Part shown: positions 43,315-52,921 of the stretch, in pieces | Layout: every line of letters starts with the position of its first letter | How positions within the stretch are numbered: the first letter of the stretch is position 1 | Origin: Streptomyces venezuelae | GTDB lineage: Bacteria > Actinomycetota > Actinomycetes > Streptomycetales > Streptomycetaceae | Length of the DNA stretch: 64,000 nt | NCBI RefSeq assembly: GCF_008642315.1 | Contig: NZ_CP029192.1 | Location: 8,246,001 to 8,310,000, forward strand | Direction: 5' to 3' | The notes under the pieces: model-generated | What the model was told of the DNA's origin: nothing | Database searches by the model: none | The model's input: only the letters and a program-made list of their open reading frames with translations | Translations under genes and position numbers: made by a program

Positions 43315-44406
43315 TCAGGCAGCGGTGGCGTACTGGTGGGCGCCTGCCGGTTCGAGCTGAAGCTGGGCGGTCTCGCCGGAGTCGGTGTCGGGGCGGATCG
43401 TGAAGCCGGTGATGCGGCACCAGCCCGACCAGTTCGCCCACTCATCGCGCACCGACACCTGTACGTCATCACCCACCTGCCATGACCCGATCGGCGCGGC
43501 GGGATGGTCGCGGACGGTGATCTCCTCGACGTGGCCGAGGCTCTGCCGCCAGGCCCGCTCCCTGCGGGCCCGCTGCGCCAGCGCATCGCGGCCACGCACC
43601 TCCGGCAGCTCCAGCACGTGCTCCAGGCGCAGCCGTTTGTTGCGCACCGCGTCAACGGCCCGCTGCTGCGAGCGCCCCTCACCCGCCCCGGTGGCGATCA
43701 CGACCTGCGCGTACTCGTCTGCGCTGTAGGTGACCGGCGTATGGCCGACGATGTTGGTGTCCGAGCTGAACGCGATGTCGCTGCGGCGCGCACCCAGACG
43801 CGGGTAGCCGATTCGAATCCGCCGCACCGGATGCCGGTCCTTGCCCCACCAGGTGGTGCACGTATAGTCCGGCGCATCAGGAGCCTTGATCAGGTCGTCA
43901 AAGAGGTCACCGAGCACCGGTGTCTCCCACCAGCGTGAATGCCACGGCTCCGCCGGACTGCCCACCTTGGCCGTCGACGTCGTGTCGTCCACGGTGATGC
44001 CCAGGCTGCCGTCCGGGACCGACTGCGCGTAGGTGACGATGTCACGCATCACCCGGCACGGGTCAGCGTTCACGTACGGGCCGCGCCCGCCCAGCTCCCC
44101 GTCCAGGTCATGCCGGTACTGCAAATACGACGACCACCCCGCGGCCTCAACCTGCATCGTGCCGCCATCGGGCTCGGTCTGCCAGATGATGCCGCCCCAC
44201 CGGATCCGCCCGCCCGCCTCCGCGTACAGCAACGTGTTCCCCGGGTCCGTCAGCCCAGGATGCGACCACGCCAGACGAGGAGACAGCGCGCCTCGCAGAT
44301 GACCCGGCCCGTTCAAGTCCGGACCGAACTCCACCCCACGCAGCGGCAGATCGTGCGACAGCCACTCGCCGGTCAAGGCGTGCTGCGTCAAATACCGGTA
44401 CGCCAC
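43315..44406 (-). CDS. phage minor tail protein (baseplate hub-like)
   Basis: A 363-residue protein beginning MAYRYLTQHALTGEWLSHDLPLRGVEFGPDLNGPGHLRGALSPRL, the usual start of the actinophage minor tail protein that follows the distal tail protein. It continues with IIWQTEPDGGTMQVEAAGWSSYL and ends in an OB-like WQVGDDVQVSVRDEWANWSGWCRITGF segment. It is probably part of the tail tip hub. It lies 6 bases after the upstream gene in the same operon. Confidence 0.78.
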   Translation of the reverse strand: MAYRYLTQHALTGEWLSHDLPLRGVEFGPDLNGPGHLRGALSPRLAWSHPGLTDPGNTLLYAEAGGRIRWGGIIWQTEPDGGTMQVEAAGWSSYLQYRHDLDGELGGRGPYVNADPCRVMRDIVTYAQSVPDGSLGITVDDTTSTAKVGSPAEPWHSRWWETPVLGDLFDDLIKAPDAPDYTCTTWWGKDRHPVRRIRIGYPRLGARRSDIAFSSDTNIVGHTPVTYSADEYAQVVIATGAGEGRSQQRAVDAVRNKRLRLEHVLELPEVRGRDALAQRARRERAWRQSLGHVEEITVRDHPAAPIGSWQVGDDVQVSVRDEWANWSGWCRITGFTIRPDTDSGETAQLQLEPAGAHQYATAA

Positions 44407-44412
44407 CGACCG

Positions 44413-45345
44413 CTACACCGGTCCTTCGGTGAACTCGACATCGGCGATGATCGACGTCCCCCCGTCGACACTCAGATCGCCCTTCCAGTCCTTCGCCATC
44501 TTCGCCTGCATGTACAGCACCTGCGTGGTGCCCCGGTAGGAAGCGGGCAGCATCAACGTGTCCGCGACCACCGTCGTCTGCCGACGCACGACCTTGCCCT
44601 GGTTGTCGTCCACGACCGTGTCCTGGCCGTGAACCGTGCCGAACACGAGCTGAAGCTTCCCGTACAGCGAGTCGAAGTCCATCCGCAGACCCGCCACCGT
44701 GATGGTGACTATCATCTTCGTCGCCCACGCCGGCACCGATATCTGCCAGCGCGCCTCGGGCGGCCAGTCATGCCACTTGTCGTCGTCCTTCCACGCCTTG
44801 CTCATCTTCGTCGGATACGCCGTGTAGAGGGTGCGCTCCCTGCGCGGGTTCGCCACCCGCCGCAGATCACGGATCATCCCCGCGGTGACCGTCCCCGTGC
44901 TCGCGGGCAGATCCACGCGGGCCAACGGCACCCCCGTCACCCCCTTGGGCACCGCAGAGGCAGTGGAGGACACGTTGGGGATCACGTCGAAGAAGTTCAC
45001 CGCGTCCTTCGCCGGATCGAGCCCGCCCTCAAACTCCGGGTCCTGCACCCGCAGCACGATCAGATCCGAACGCGGCGCAGCACCCGTCGGCGCGATATCC
45101 ACCGTCGCCGTGCCGATGTTGTACGCCGTGTACGAGCCCTGCCACGCCGACGCCTTCCCGCGGATCACTGCAGAGCCGTCCGCGATCTGCACACCGCCAC
45201 CCGGAACAGGCAGCGGCGCCACCTTGAGGTCGGCGGCCTCGGTCACCCCCTCCGATCCGTGCGACAGATCCTTGATCATCTGCCGGAACGTCTGCGCACT
45301 GTGGGTAGCGCCGTTCACCAGCAGCGGGGCCTGGGCGAGCGTCAT
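44413..45345 (-). CDS. phage minor tail protein
   Basis: A 310-residue protein. The N-terminal half resembles proteins with the QAPLLVNGATHSAQTFRQMIKDL start and the APRSDLIVLRVQDPEFEG motif found in actinophage tail-tip proteins. The C-terminal half is a beta-rich region with many aromatic residues, as in receptor-binding domains. Its ATG overlaps the preceding gene's TAA by one base. Specific function is unassigned. Confidence 0.72.
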   Translation of the reverse strand: MTLAQAPLLVNGATHSAQTFRQMIKDLSHGSEGVTEAADLKVAPLPVPGGGVQIADGSAVIRGKASAWQGSYTAYNIGTATVDIAPTGAAPRSDLIVLRVQDPEFEGGLDPAKDAVNFFDVIPNVSSTASAVPKGVTGVPLARVDLPASTGTVTAGMIRDLRRVANPRRERTLYTAYPTKMSKAWKDDDKWHDWPPEARWQISVPAWATKMIVTITVAGLRMDFDSLYGKLQLVFGTVHGQDTVVDDNQGKVVRRQTTVVADTLMLPASYRGTTQVLYMQAKMAKDWKGDLSVDGGTSIIADVEFTEGPV

Positions 45346-46253
45346 TAAACGAAGTTCTCCTTCGGGTTCACGAGGGTCTTGAACGCGTCACGCCACACCA
45401 CCGTCAGGCGGGCGGACGCAGTGGGATCGGAGGCGGTCCAGCGCACTTCGCTGCGGCCCTTCGGTAGCCGGAAGCTGCCCAGCGGCGAGGTAGTGGCGAC
45501 GGTGCCGCCGTCCTGCCGCGCCACCGTGCGGCGCCCGGGCCGGGTATCGACCCGCACGTACTCACCCACCGGCACGGTGATCCCCAGATCGATACGCTGC
45601 CCCGTCTCCACATGAGTGATCATCGGGTTCGCGCACGGCCCGTGCACAGTGATCATCGGGTAGGCGTCGACGGTGCCGTTGTTGGTAACCCAGCCCGGCC
45701 GGTCCTGCCCCGACTGGCCGCCATCGCTCACCCGGATCGGCGCCTGAACCGGGGCGGTGAATCCGCCACCGGACAGCCAGCCCAGCCGCAGCCCCACCGA
45801 CTGCTCGACGTCGGCGTAATACCGCGGATCGGGAGCGGTGAACTCAAGATCGAGAGGAACCCAGCCCAACGCGGCCTGCTCCCACGACGCTTCCACCTTG
45901 CGCAGCCGCCCGAACAGGACTCGGACCGGAGCACCGGGCCATTTGATCCGCAGCGCGGTCACCGCGCCGCCCACCGTGCGGACCCGCGGATCATCGGTGG
46001 CTTCCTCCAGCTGGGTGACGATACGGGCCGCAGCAGCAGGATCGCCCGGCGTCTTCACGCCGCAGTCGATGCGCAGCGTGCGCGCCTCGTACCAGTCCGC
46101 GCCGAGCCAGGCCCCATCCGCGTTTGGCTGCTCCACCACCTCGCCCCGCACAGCCGGACGGGCCAGGCCCTCGATCTGCGCGACCGGCACGCTCGTGCCG
46201 TGCCCGAGCCGCACCCCGGCGATCTCCATCTGGAAATCGGTGAGTTCACTCAT
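45345..46253 (-). CDS. phage distal tail protein (siphovirus tail component)
   Basis: A 302-residue protein following the tape measure gene and overlapping it by 4 bases (ATGA). It contains the long beta-rich FQMEIAGVRLGHGTSVPVAQIEGLARPAVRGE start with the DGAWLGADWYEARTLRIDCGVKT strand set typical of phage_tail/Dit-like proteins, and a central GWVPLDLEFTAPDPRYYADVEQ. Dit forms the ring between tail tube and tip. Confidence 0.83.
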   Translation of the reverse strand: MSELTDFQMEIAGVRLGHGTSVPVAQIEGLARPAVRGEVVEQPNADGAWLGADWYEARTLRIDCGVKTPGDPAAAARIVTQLEEATDDPRVRTVGGAVTALRIKWPGAPVRVLFGRLRKVEASWEQAALGWVPLDLEFTAPDPRYYADVEQSVGLRLGWLSGGGFTAPVQAPIRVSDGGQSGQDRPGWVTNNGTVDAYPMITVHGPCANPMITHVETGQRIDLGITVPVGEYVRVDTRPGRRTVARQDGGTVATTSPLGSFRLPKGRSEVRWTASDPTASARLTVVWRDAFKTLVNPKENFV

Positions 46254-49200
46254 CGCAGGACACCGCCTCGGCGGGCACGCCGCATCTGATAGGAGACGGT
46301 CGCCGCGATGTCGTCGGCCGTGGCGGCAGACCCGGAGACGTGGATCGTCTGCTGTCCGATCGCCGGAGCCTGGTGTACCACCGTGATCCGCCCGCGCCCG
46401 GCGTGCGCGTCGACCAGCCGACGCGGGGCGAGGCCGTATCCGAACCGGTCCGCAGTCTCAGCCAGCACCGCTGTTGCCCGGCCCCGCTTCGCGCCGGCGT
46501 GCGGGATGTAGGACTCCGCGGCCGTCTCGGGCTCCGCGAACTTGATCAGCCCCCGGGGTGAGGAGTACACGCCCGGCTCCCAGATCCCGCCGTTCGCGTA
46601 CGCCTTGCCCGCGTTCGCCTTCACCAGGTCGGACAAGAACCGGTCGGCCTTGCCCGTTTTCCTGATGTGACTCTTTGCGAGGTTCCCGACCTCGATAATC
46701 CGGTCCTCGGCCAGCCCCGTCGCCTCGGCCACCGAGTGGATGCCCTTGTTCTTCGACAGGGCCCCGACCAGCTTCACCAGGTCCGCGAGCTGGTCACCGT
46801 CGAGAGAGGTCGCCGCCTTCTTCGCCGCGGTGTTGGCCTTCTGCGCCTTCTTGCGGTCCTTCACCGCCTGAGCGGCCAGTGCCTCCGCGTTCTCATCGCC
46901 CTGCTCGGCCAGGCGCTGCGCGAGCGCCGTGTACCCGCGCGAAGCAAGCGTGGTCAGGTTCTTCTGGAACGCGCTGTTGTTCTTGACGGCGTTGTTCAAC
47001 TGGCCGGTGAAATCGTTCAGCGTTGCCCGCGCCGTACCGGCGAGCTTGGTGAGCTGGCTGGCCATGTCACGCACGTACCGGTTCGAGCCGTGAGCCATCT
47101 TCCGGGTCAGCGCGACACCGTCTTCGCCCATGTCCTCCAACGCCTTAGCGACATCCGTGCCCGCCCTGCGAACCACCGTCGCCAGGTCATTGCGCCAGCT
47201 CTTTGCCGTGCGTACGGAGCGGCGCAGGTTCTTCTCGAACAGGCGCAGGTCGAAGTGCTCCTTGCCGCCCTTGCCCTTGCGCTGTGACTTGGAAATCACA
47301 TCCGACACCGTCAGCCCGGAGGAACCCAGCGGCTGATACGACCAGTCGGACAGGCCCCCAGAGGCGTTGTAGACGACCTGGCCGCCAAAGCGCCGAGCCA
47401 CCTCGTTCAAGATGATCTTCGAGCGCGCCCGCTTACTGGGGGCCAAAGGGAGGTAAGCCTCGCCCTGCGTCTCGTCCTCCGCCCACACGCGCCAGGTGCC
47501 GCCGCGTGCGATCTGCGCGACATGGTTCTCCTTGCGGACGCCGCCGTCCGCGTAGGTGACGATGCCGCCATCGGCCTTGCCGAGCCGGTACCCGTCCTTG
47601 TAGGGCCCGTAGTTGCCGCCCTGCTGGTGAACGGTGTTGATGTACTCGGTCCGGTAGACGCCGATGCCGATGGTCTTGCCGTGCAAGCTGTCGATGGCGC
47701 CCTGGATCGTGGCCACATTGCCCGTCGCGGCGCCGACCGGCACCGACACGTAGACGTTCTTGCTCGCCGGGATGGCGGTGATCGAGAAGCCGAGCGCCTC
47801 CAGCTGCCGCCGGGCCTCTGCCGTGGGCGCGCTGATGGGGATCATCCGGCCGGGCGGGAGACCGGCGATCTTCTGCTTGACCTCCTCCAGGCTGGTGATC
47901 GTCGACTGCGTCGCCGACGTGACACTGACCTTCTTGCTGCCGGGGGTCTCCGCGATCTTCGCGATCAACGAGTCCAGGTCTGTGCGCGCGGTCTCGGTGG
48001 GTGCGGTGACCTCGACGCGACGGTCCTTGAGGTCGTGGATCTTGAAACCGAGGTCCTCCAGGTCCGCACGAGCGTCGTCGGACAGGGTGGCGATGGTGAT
48101 CGTCTTCTTGTCCGGGTCGGCCTTCAGCGTCTGCTGGACGGCGATCAGCTCGGCCATCGCCTCATCCATGCCGGCCGTCTGCAAGACGAGCGACACCTGC
48201 TCAGGCACCAGACCCGCACTGTCCGCGAGCCTCGCTGCCTGCTCCGCAGACAGGCCGAACCCTTCAGCGGTAGAGAGCGCCGACTCACGGGCCGTCGCCA
48301 TCTGCGCCTGCGCGGCCTTCAACGCTTCCGGCACGGTCTTCCCGGACGCCTCCGCGTACTGGTACGCGGCCAGCGCGGCATCCGCGGAATTCGTCGAGAG
48401 GCCTTGCAGAAGGTCGTACAGCTTCTGGCCGTTGCGGGTGACGGTCGACAGCGAGCCGTCCATGTTCAGCAGGGATTTGCCGTATCCCTGCGCGTGGTCG
48501 ACTCCGCCCTTCAGGGCGTCGGACGCATCCGACACGGACCGGTTCAACCGGCTCTCCGCCGCGGACAGGTCCACCGATCCGCCCGCGAGGATGTTCAGCG
48601 CATCGTGCAGGGCGCGGGCCCGCGAGTCCGCGTCCGCGGTCGTGTCCGACAGGCGGCGCATCGCGTCGGAGAACTGCCCGAACGGTCCCACCGCACTGGC
48701 CGCCGAACGCCCCCCAGACCCTGTGGCGTCCGCGAGATCCTTGGCGTCCTTCACGGCCTGCGACATCTCGCCCTTGACCGAGCCCAGCGCATCCGCGGCC
48801 CGGCCCGCCGCGAGGCCTTGGTCGTTGTAGGCCTTCGCCGCGCCACCCTGCGTCGCGACCCACTCGACGTTGGCCTCCGCCGTGTCGTTCAGCCGCTTCT
48901 GCAGGGCGTTCAGGCCGCCGTCCTGGCCCAGGTAGGCGTCCGTGAGCTCACGAGCCTTCACCCCGGCCTTCGACATGACGTCGACCAGCCGTTCCTTGCC
49001 GTCGAAGACCTTCGTGTCCATGACGGACTGCGCGGCTACCGCGCGAACGTTGCCGTTGATGGCACCGTTCGACTCTTGCAACGCCTGGGTGAGACTGCTG
49101 ATCCGCGACTGGTGCTCCGCCGCTGCCTGAGCTGCCTGCTGCTGATGCGAGGCGAGCATCGACAGCGCCACACCCGCACCTGCGAGCGCCACACCCCACG

Positions 49201-51226
49201 GGCCGCCCAGCGCCCCCATCAGCCCTCGGGCAGCGCCACCGACACCAGCGCCGATCGCCCGCGCCACCCCGGTGATCGGGCCGGAGGCGCTGCGGAACGC
49301 GCTGGTCATCTGCCCGACGACCGGAATCCGCGTCTGCATGACGGCCAGGGCTTGTCCAATGCGGCCGATGGACTGCCCTTGCGCGGAGGAGAGCCGCTCC
49401 TGCACCCGCATCTGGTCCCCGAGCGACCGGTACGCGCCGACCACCGGCCCGGACACGGTCTGCCCCAGCCGTGCCATCACCGGGGCGACCCGGCGTGCCA
49501 TCAGCATCGCGACGATCGCCGTCTGAATCGGACCGGGGAGAGCACCGAAGGCGCGCACCAGTCCGGCGACGACATGCCCGATCGGCACCAGCACTGCTGA
49601 GGCGGCGCCGGCACCGGAGGTGATCAGGTTCAGGGCCGTGACGATGATGTCGAGCGCCGTCCCACCAGCATCGGCCTCCTTGGCGACATCGCTGATGGCC
49701 TCCGCCACGGGCGCCGCAGCCGAGGCCGCGTTGTCGAGAACATCGAGGAGCGCGCGCCCCGCGTTCACCAACACGTTCACGCCCGCTGCGGCAGCGTCGA
49801 AAGCCAGGTCCTTCACCGGCCTGCCTAGCCCACCGAGGGCGCCCTTCACCTCACTCAGCCCGGCCGAGACGGCCTTCGACGCCGACGGCCCGGCCAGCGT
49901 GTAGAGGTCGTGGACGTAATCCAGGGCCCCTGCGATACCGGGCGTCGCAGCGGAGATCCCTGCGGTCAACAGCCGGGTGACCTTCTCCAGACCCGGCGCG
50001 GCCGCCGTGTACAGAACCTGACCGGCGTTCTTCGCCTGCGTCTTGAGCTGGGTGACCGCACCTGACAGCCCCTTGGTCTGCGAGGCGGCGATTTCACCCG
50101 CTGCCCCCGTCCGCGCGATCGCGGTGTGCATCTGGTCGAAGGACTCGACACCCTGGTGTGCCAGCGCCGACGCACCCGCCAGAGCAGGCTTGCCGACCAC
50201 ATCGGCCAGGGAGCCCAGGAACTCCTTCTGCGACATCCGGTGCTGGGCCTTCTCCAGACCCTCGACCACCGTGCGCAGGCCCTTGAAGTTGCCCGGGGCG
50301 TCGAACGCCTCGATCCCAAGCTCGGCCAGGCTCTGCCTGGCCCGCGCGGTGGGGCGCGCCAGGTTGGTGAGCATCCCGCGCAGGGACGTTCCTGCTTTGG
50401 AGCCGAGGATGCCGGAACGGGCCAGCATCGCCACCGCTGTGGACGTGTCCTCGATCGAGATGCCCAGCTGAGCGGCGACAGGGCCGGTGTAGGACATCGC
50501 GTAGTAGATGTCCTGCAAGCCGCCCGAAGCGGCGTTCGCCGATGCGGCCAGCACATCGGCGGCGCGTCCGGCGTGGTTCGAGCTGAGCCCGAACTGGTCC
50601 ATGACGTCGCCCAGGTAGCGGGCGGAATCGGCGGCGCTGAGGTTGTCAGCTGCGGCCAGCTGCATCGCCGCGCGGGCGTTGGCGATGCTCGACGTAGATG
50701 TCTGGCCCGCCTTGGCGAGCTCCAGCATCGCGTCCGCAGCCTTCGCCGCCGACGTACCGGGCAGTTGCAGGTCCGCCCCCAGCTCGCGGGCCTTGGCGGC
50801 GGCCTGCACCATCTCCTGCCCGTTGGCATTGGTGACCGCGCCCCACTTGTTGATCGCGCGCTGGTACTCGTTGCCTTCCTTCGCGATCTCCGCGAGCCCG
50901 GCAACGATTCCCCCGCCGACGAGCACGCCGCGCAGGTGGTGGGCTTCCTGCCGGGCGCTGAGCAGCCCGTGACGCAGTTGCCGCATCGAGGCATGCCCGT
51001 CCGCGCCGACACGACGTAGCCCCGCCCGGGTCCGGTCCGCGTCACGGCCCAGGCCCCGAAGCCCCGCAGCGGAACCCCGGGCGCCCGAGGCGATCCGGCG
51101 AAGGTTCCGGTTGAGGGCATCGGTGTCCCGGCCCAGCCCGCGCATCGCGCGCGAGGCCTGCCGGATCTCCGACAGGAGGTTCGCGAAGTCCGCTCGCGCC
51201 TGAACGCTGAGCGTGTAGGACGACAC
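46250..51226 (-). CDS. phage tail tape measure protein (TP901 type)
   Basis: A 1,658-residue protein, the largest of the module. It begins with the helical SYTLSVQARADFANLLSEIRQASRAMRGLGRDTDALNRNLRRIA, then the TP901 core AKAADAMLELAKAGQTSTSSIANARAAMQLAAADNLSAADSARYLGDVMDQFGLSS, hydrophobic segments in the middle (for example near residues 560-700), and Ala-rich coiled coil. The C-terminal quarter has GNYGPYKDGYRLGKADGG and GGIWEPGVYSSPRGLIKFAEP repeats. Its length sets tail length, so a tail in the ~200-250 nm range would be expected if the usual relation holds (inference). GTG start. Confidence 0.92.
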   Translation of the reverse strand: MSSYTLSVQARADFANLLSEIRQASRAMRGLGRDTDALNRNLRRIASGARGSAAGLRGLGRDADRTRAGLRRVGADGHASMRQLRHGLLSARQEAHHLRGVLVGGGIVAGLAEIAKEGNEYQRAINKWGAVTNANGQEMVQAAAKARELGADLQLPGTSAAKAADAMLELAKAGQTSTSSIANARAAMQLAAADNLSAADSARYLGDVMDQFGLSSNHAGRAADVLAASANAASGGLQDIYYAMSYTGPVAAQLGISIEDTSTAVAMLARSGILGSKAGTSLRGMLTNLARPTARARQSLAELGIEAFDAPGNFKGLRTVVEGLEKAQHRMSQKEFLGSLADVVGKPALAGASALAHQGVESFDQMHTAIARTGAAGEIAASQTKGLSGAVTQLKTQAKNAGQVLYTAAAPGLEKVTRLLTAGISAATPGIAGALDYVHDLYTLAGPSASKAVSAGLSEVKGALGGLGRPVKDLAFDAAAAGVNVLVNAGRALLDVLDNAASAAAPVAEAISDVAKEADAGGTALDIIVTALNLITSGAGAASAVLVPIGHVVAGLVRAFGALPGPIQTAIVAMLMARRVAPVMARLGQTVSGPVVGAYRSLGDQMRVQERLSSAQGQSIGRIGQALAVMQTRIPVVGQMTSAFRSASGPITGVARAIGAGVGGAARGLMGALGGPWGVALAGAGVALSMLASHQQQAAQAAAEHQSRISSLTQALQESNGAINGNVRAVAAQSVMDTKVFDGKERLVDVMSKAGVKARELTDAYLGQDGGLNALQKRLNDTAEANVEWVATQGGAAKAYNDQGLAAGRAADALGSVKGEMSQAVKDAKDLADATGSGGRSAASAVGPFGQFSDAMRRLSDTTADADSRARALHDALNILAGGSVDLSAAESRLNRSVSDASDALKGGVDHAQGYGKSLLNMDGSLSTVTRNGQKLYDLLQGLSTNSADAALAAYQYAEASGKTVPEALKAAQAQMATARESALSTAEGFGLSAEQAARLADSAGLVPEQVSLVLQTAGMDEAMAELIAVQQTLKADPDKKTITIATLSDDARADLEDLGFKIHDLKDRRVEVTAPTETARTDLDSLIAKIAETPGSKKVSVTSATQSTITSLEEVKQKIAGLPPGRMIPISAPTAEARRQLEALGFSITAIPASKNVYVSVPVGAATGNVATIQGAIDSLHGKTIGIGVYRTEYINTVHQQGGNYGPYKDGYRLGKADGGIVTYADGGVRKENHVAQIARGGTWRVWAEDETQGEAYLPLAPSKRARSKIILNEVARRFGGQVVYNASGGLSDWSYQPLGSSGLTVSDVISKSQRKGKGGKEHFDLRLFEKNLRRSVRTAKSWRNDLATVVRRAGTDVAKALEDMGEDGVALTRKMAHGSNRYVRDMASQLTKLAGTARATLNDFTGQLNNAVKNNSAFQKNLTTLASRGYTALAQRLAEQGDENAEALAAQAVKDRKKAQKANTAAKKAATSLDGDQLADLVKLVGALSKNKGIHSVAEATGLAEDRIIEVGNLAKSHIRKTGKADRFLSDLVKANAGKAYANGGIWEPGVYSSPRGLIKFAEPETAAESYIPHAGAKRGRATAVLAETADRFGYGLAPRRLVDAHAGRGRITVVHQAPAIGQQTIHVSGSAATADDIAATVSYQMRRARRGGVLR

Positions 51227-51289
51227 CCGCCGGCGCCCTTACTCCCCACGCGCCCCTCTCGAAACCCCGCCCCTCACCCACCCGCCCGG

Positions 51290-51622
51290 CTACGCGCGCG
51301 GGACCAAACCGATGCGCACCCCGTAGCTGTCGGCGCCATCGGGCACCTGGTCCTGCTCGTGCGCGATCAGCTCGCAGCCCGGGCAGCGCACCGTCGTGGT
51401 GACGTACGCGAACCGGTCCCCACCGTGCTCCTCGTCCCACTCCGCAGGCCGGGTCCCGCACCCGTCACAGATGCTGCGCCGGAAGGCGGTGAACGCAAGC
51501 GCCTTCGCGCGGTCCAGCTCACTCCAGCGTCCGTCGCCTGCTCCGAGGAACTGCGACTGCGGGATGGCGTACCGGTCGCACAGCTCCAGCTCCGCGCGGA
51601 GCTGTGCGTCCGTGATCAGCCT
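51290..51622 (-). CDS. tail assembly chaperone, frameshift extension (gpGT-like part)
   Basis: This frame has no good start. It continues the upstream chaperone by a -1 shift at 51622-51628 and adds RLITDAQLRAELELCDRYAIPQSQFLGAGDGRWSELDRAKALAFTAFRRSICDGCGTRPAEWDEEHGGDRFAYVTTTVRCPGCEL. The CDGC and CPGC pairs could form a zinc ribbon. The fused product would have about 307 residues. In siphoviruses the frameshift product recruits tube subunits to the tape measure during assembly. Confidence 0.75.
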   Translation of the reverse strand, partial: RLITDAQLRAELELCDRYAIPQSQFLGAGDGRWSELDRAKALAFTAFRRSICDGCGTRPAEWDEEHGGDRFAYVTTTVRCPGCELIAHEQDQVPDGADSYGVRIGLVPRA

Positions 51623-52212
51623 TTTCCCAGCTCCACGGTGGACGTACGCACGATCTGCTGCGCCTGCCACGCTGCTGCGAACAGCGTGTTCGACTCTGCG
51701 ACTGGCCACGAGTCGAGCAGATCCTGGGCATCTGCCTCGCTCATGCCCTCCACCGTCGCCCCGTGATCATCCCGTTCGATGTGTGCCGCAGCGATCAGCG
51801 CGGCGGGAAACGTCTCCGGGTTCCAGGCGTCACCGTCCTCGGCTTGGGCCTCGGTCGGGGGGAACCTCTTGATCAGTCCGTCCAGGATGGGTCGGGGCAG
51901 GGCCTTGAACGTCAGCTCCGTGGAAACGTTGTCGAAGAACTCTTGCGCCTCTTCGACGGCCTGTTCTGCCGCGAGGGTCGCCTCGCTGTAATCGCGCCCG
52001 TTCTCCGCGTCCGCCCTGCGGCAGCGGGCGAGCTCACGCAGTGACTCGTCCAGGTGCTGCTTGGCGTGCAGGTCGTCGCAGATCACCAGTGTGTACTCGG
52101 GGAGCTGCCGGGCTCGCAGCTTCGCCAGTTTCGCCGCCCAATGCGCATCCTTCGCTACGGCGGCGGCCGGTGCAGCAGGCGTTGCCTGCACGTCGTTCGT
52201 CACCGGCGTCAC
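51616..52212 (-). CDS. tail assembly chaperone (gpG-like)
   Basis: A 198-residue protein lying between the tail tube and tape measure genes, the invariant place of the gpG-like chaperone. It has a helical core (AAVAKDAHWAAKLAKLRARQLPEYTLVICDDLHAKQHLDESLREL...) and ends TSTVELGKG. Its GTG overlaps the tail tube stop (GTGA). Near the end the zero-frame codons CTG-GGA-AAA contain a G GGA AAA slippery site, so part of translation should move to the -1 frame. Confidence 0.8.
   Translation of the reverse strand: MTPVTNDVQATPAAPAAAVAKDAHWAAKLAKLRARQLPEYTLVICDDLHAKQHLDESLRELARCRRADAENGRDYSEATLAAEQAVEEAQEFFDNVSTELTFKALPRPILDGLIKRFPPTEAQAEDGDAWNPETFPAALIAAAHIERDDHGATVEGMSEADAQDLLDSWPVAESNTLFAAAWQAQQIVRTSTVELGKG
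51622..51628 (-). promoter_or_regulatory. -1 programmed ribosomal frameshift site (G GGA AAA)
   Basis: On the minus strand the zero frame reads GAG CTG GGA AAA GGC TGA. G GGA AAA fits the X XXY YYZ slippery rule and closely resembles the G GGA AAG site of lambda gpG-gpT. The -1 frame continues as AGG CTG ATC ACG for 110 codons. The zero-frame stop follows one codon after the site. Confidence 0.8.
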
Positions 52213-52709
52213 TTCTCCACCTTCGGCGGAACCGTGGAGGCTGGGACTGCGGCATCCTGCATCGGCTTCTCGGTGATCGAGAAGCTGACGGTGAACTTGG
52301 CGGCCTCGTTGTCCGTCGAGTAGTTCGGACTGCGGGAGCCGACACGCACCGGGAAGACGTCCATGGACCGCGAGCCGGAGACATCGCCCTTGCGCAGGAA
52401 CACGACCCAGCCGGTCTCGTCCTTCTTGAGGAGCTGTTCGATGTCGTCCGACACCTTGTCCTCGTAGAAGCCGAGGCTGCTGTCGTCGGCCTGGTCGGTG
52501 CCCGGAATCTTCGACTCGAACGTCGAGCCCAGGTCGGGAACGTCAATGGCCTGGTTCGACAGGGTCCAGCCGTCAATGGCGGCGATGGCATCCGTGAGAT
52601 CGGTGCCGGCGGTCAGCTCAGCGCGGGTGGGGACGTGACCCGCATCGTTGACACTGTTGAGCCACAGCACGCGGGTTACCCCGCGCCGGGAGAATTTCTT
52701 GACCTGCAA
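52209..52709 (-). CDS. phage major tail tube protein
   Basis: A ~166-residue protein: VKKFSRRGVTRVLWLNSVND... RAELTAGTDLTDAIAAIDGWTLSNQAIDVPDLGSTFESKIPGTDQADDSSLGFYEDK... MDVFPVRVGSRS... AKFTVSFSITEKPMQD. This is the standard pattern of actinophage major tail proteins, which stack as hexamers to form the tube. The TTG at 52709 is the best start by similarity, though no strong ribosome site is seen. An upstream gap (52710-52921) holds no gene. Confidence 0.85.
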   Translation of the reverse strand: MQVKKFSRRGVTRVLWLNSVNDAGHVPTRAELTAGTDLTDAIAAIDGWTLSNQAIDVPDLGSTFESKIPGTDQADDSSLGFYEDKVSDDIEQLLKKDETGWVVFLRKGDVSGSRSMDVFPVRVGSRSPNYSTDNEAAKFTVSFSITEKPMQDAAVPASTVPPKVEK

Positions 52710-52921
52710 GGCTTGCTGTCCGATTCCGGGACGGCAACCCCGAGGACTTGGAGGCCCCGTCCCTCGACGACTGTCGGGGAACCGGCCCGAACCAGAAGTG
52801 GTTGGGCGTCCGCGCGGGGCCTCCGCGGTGAGGAGCAGGGGCACGGCCAAGAAGGGGCCGTGGCTGCATAGCGATCACGATACTGCGGCCAACGATCACC
52901 GAGACGGCGTGATCGAACGAG

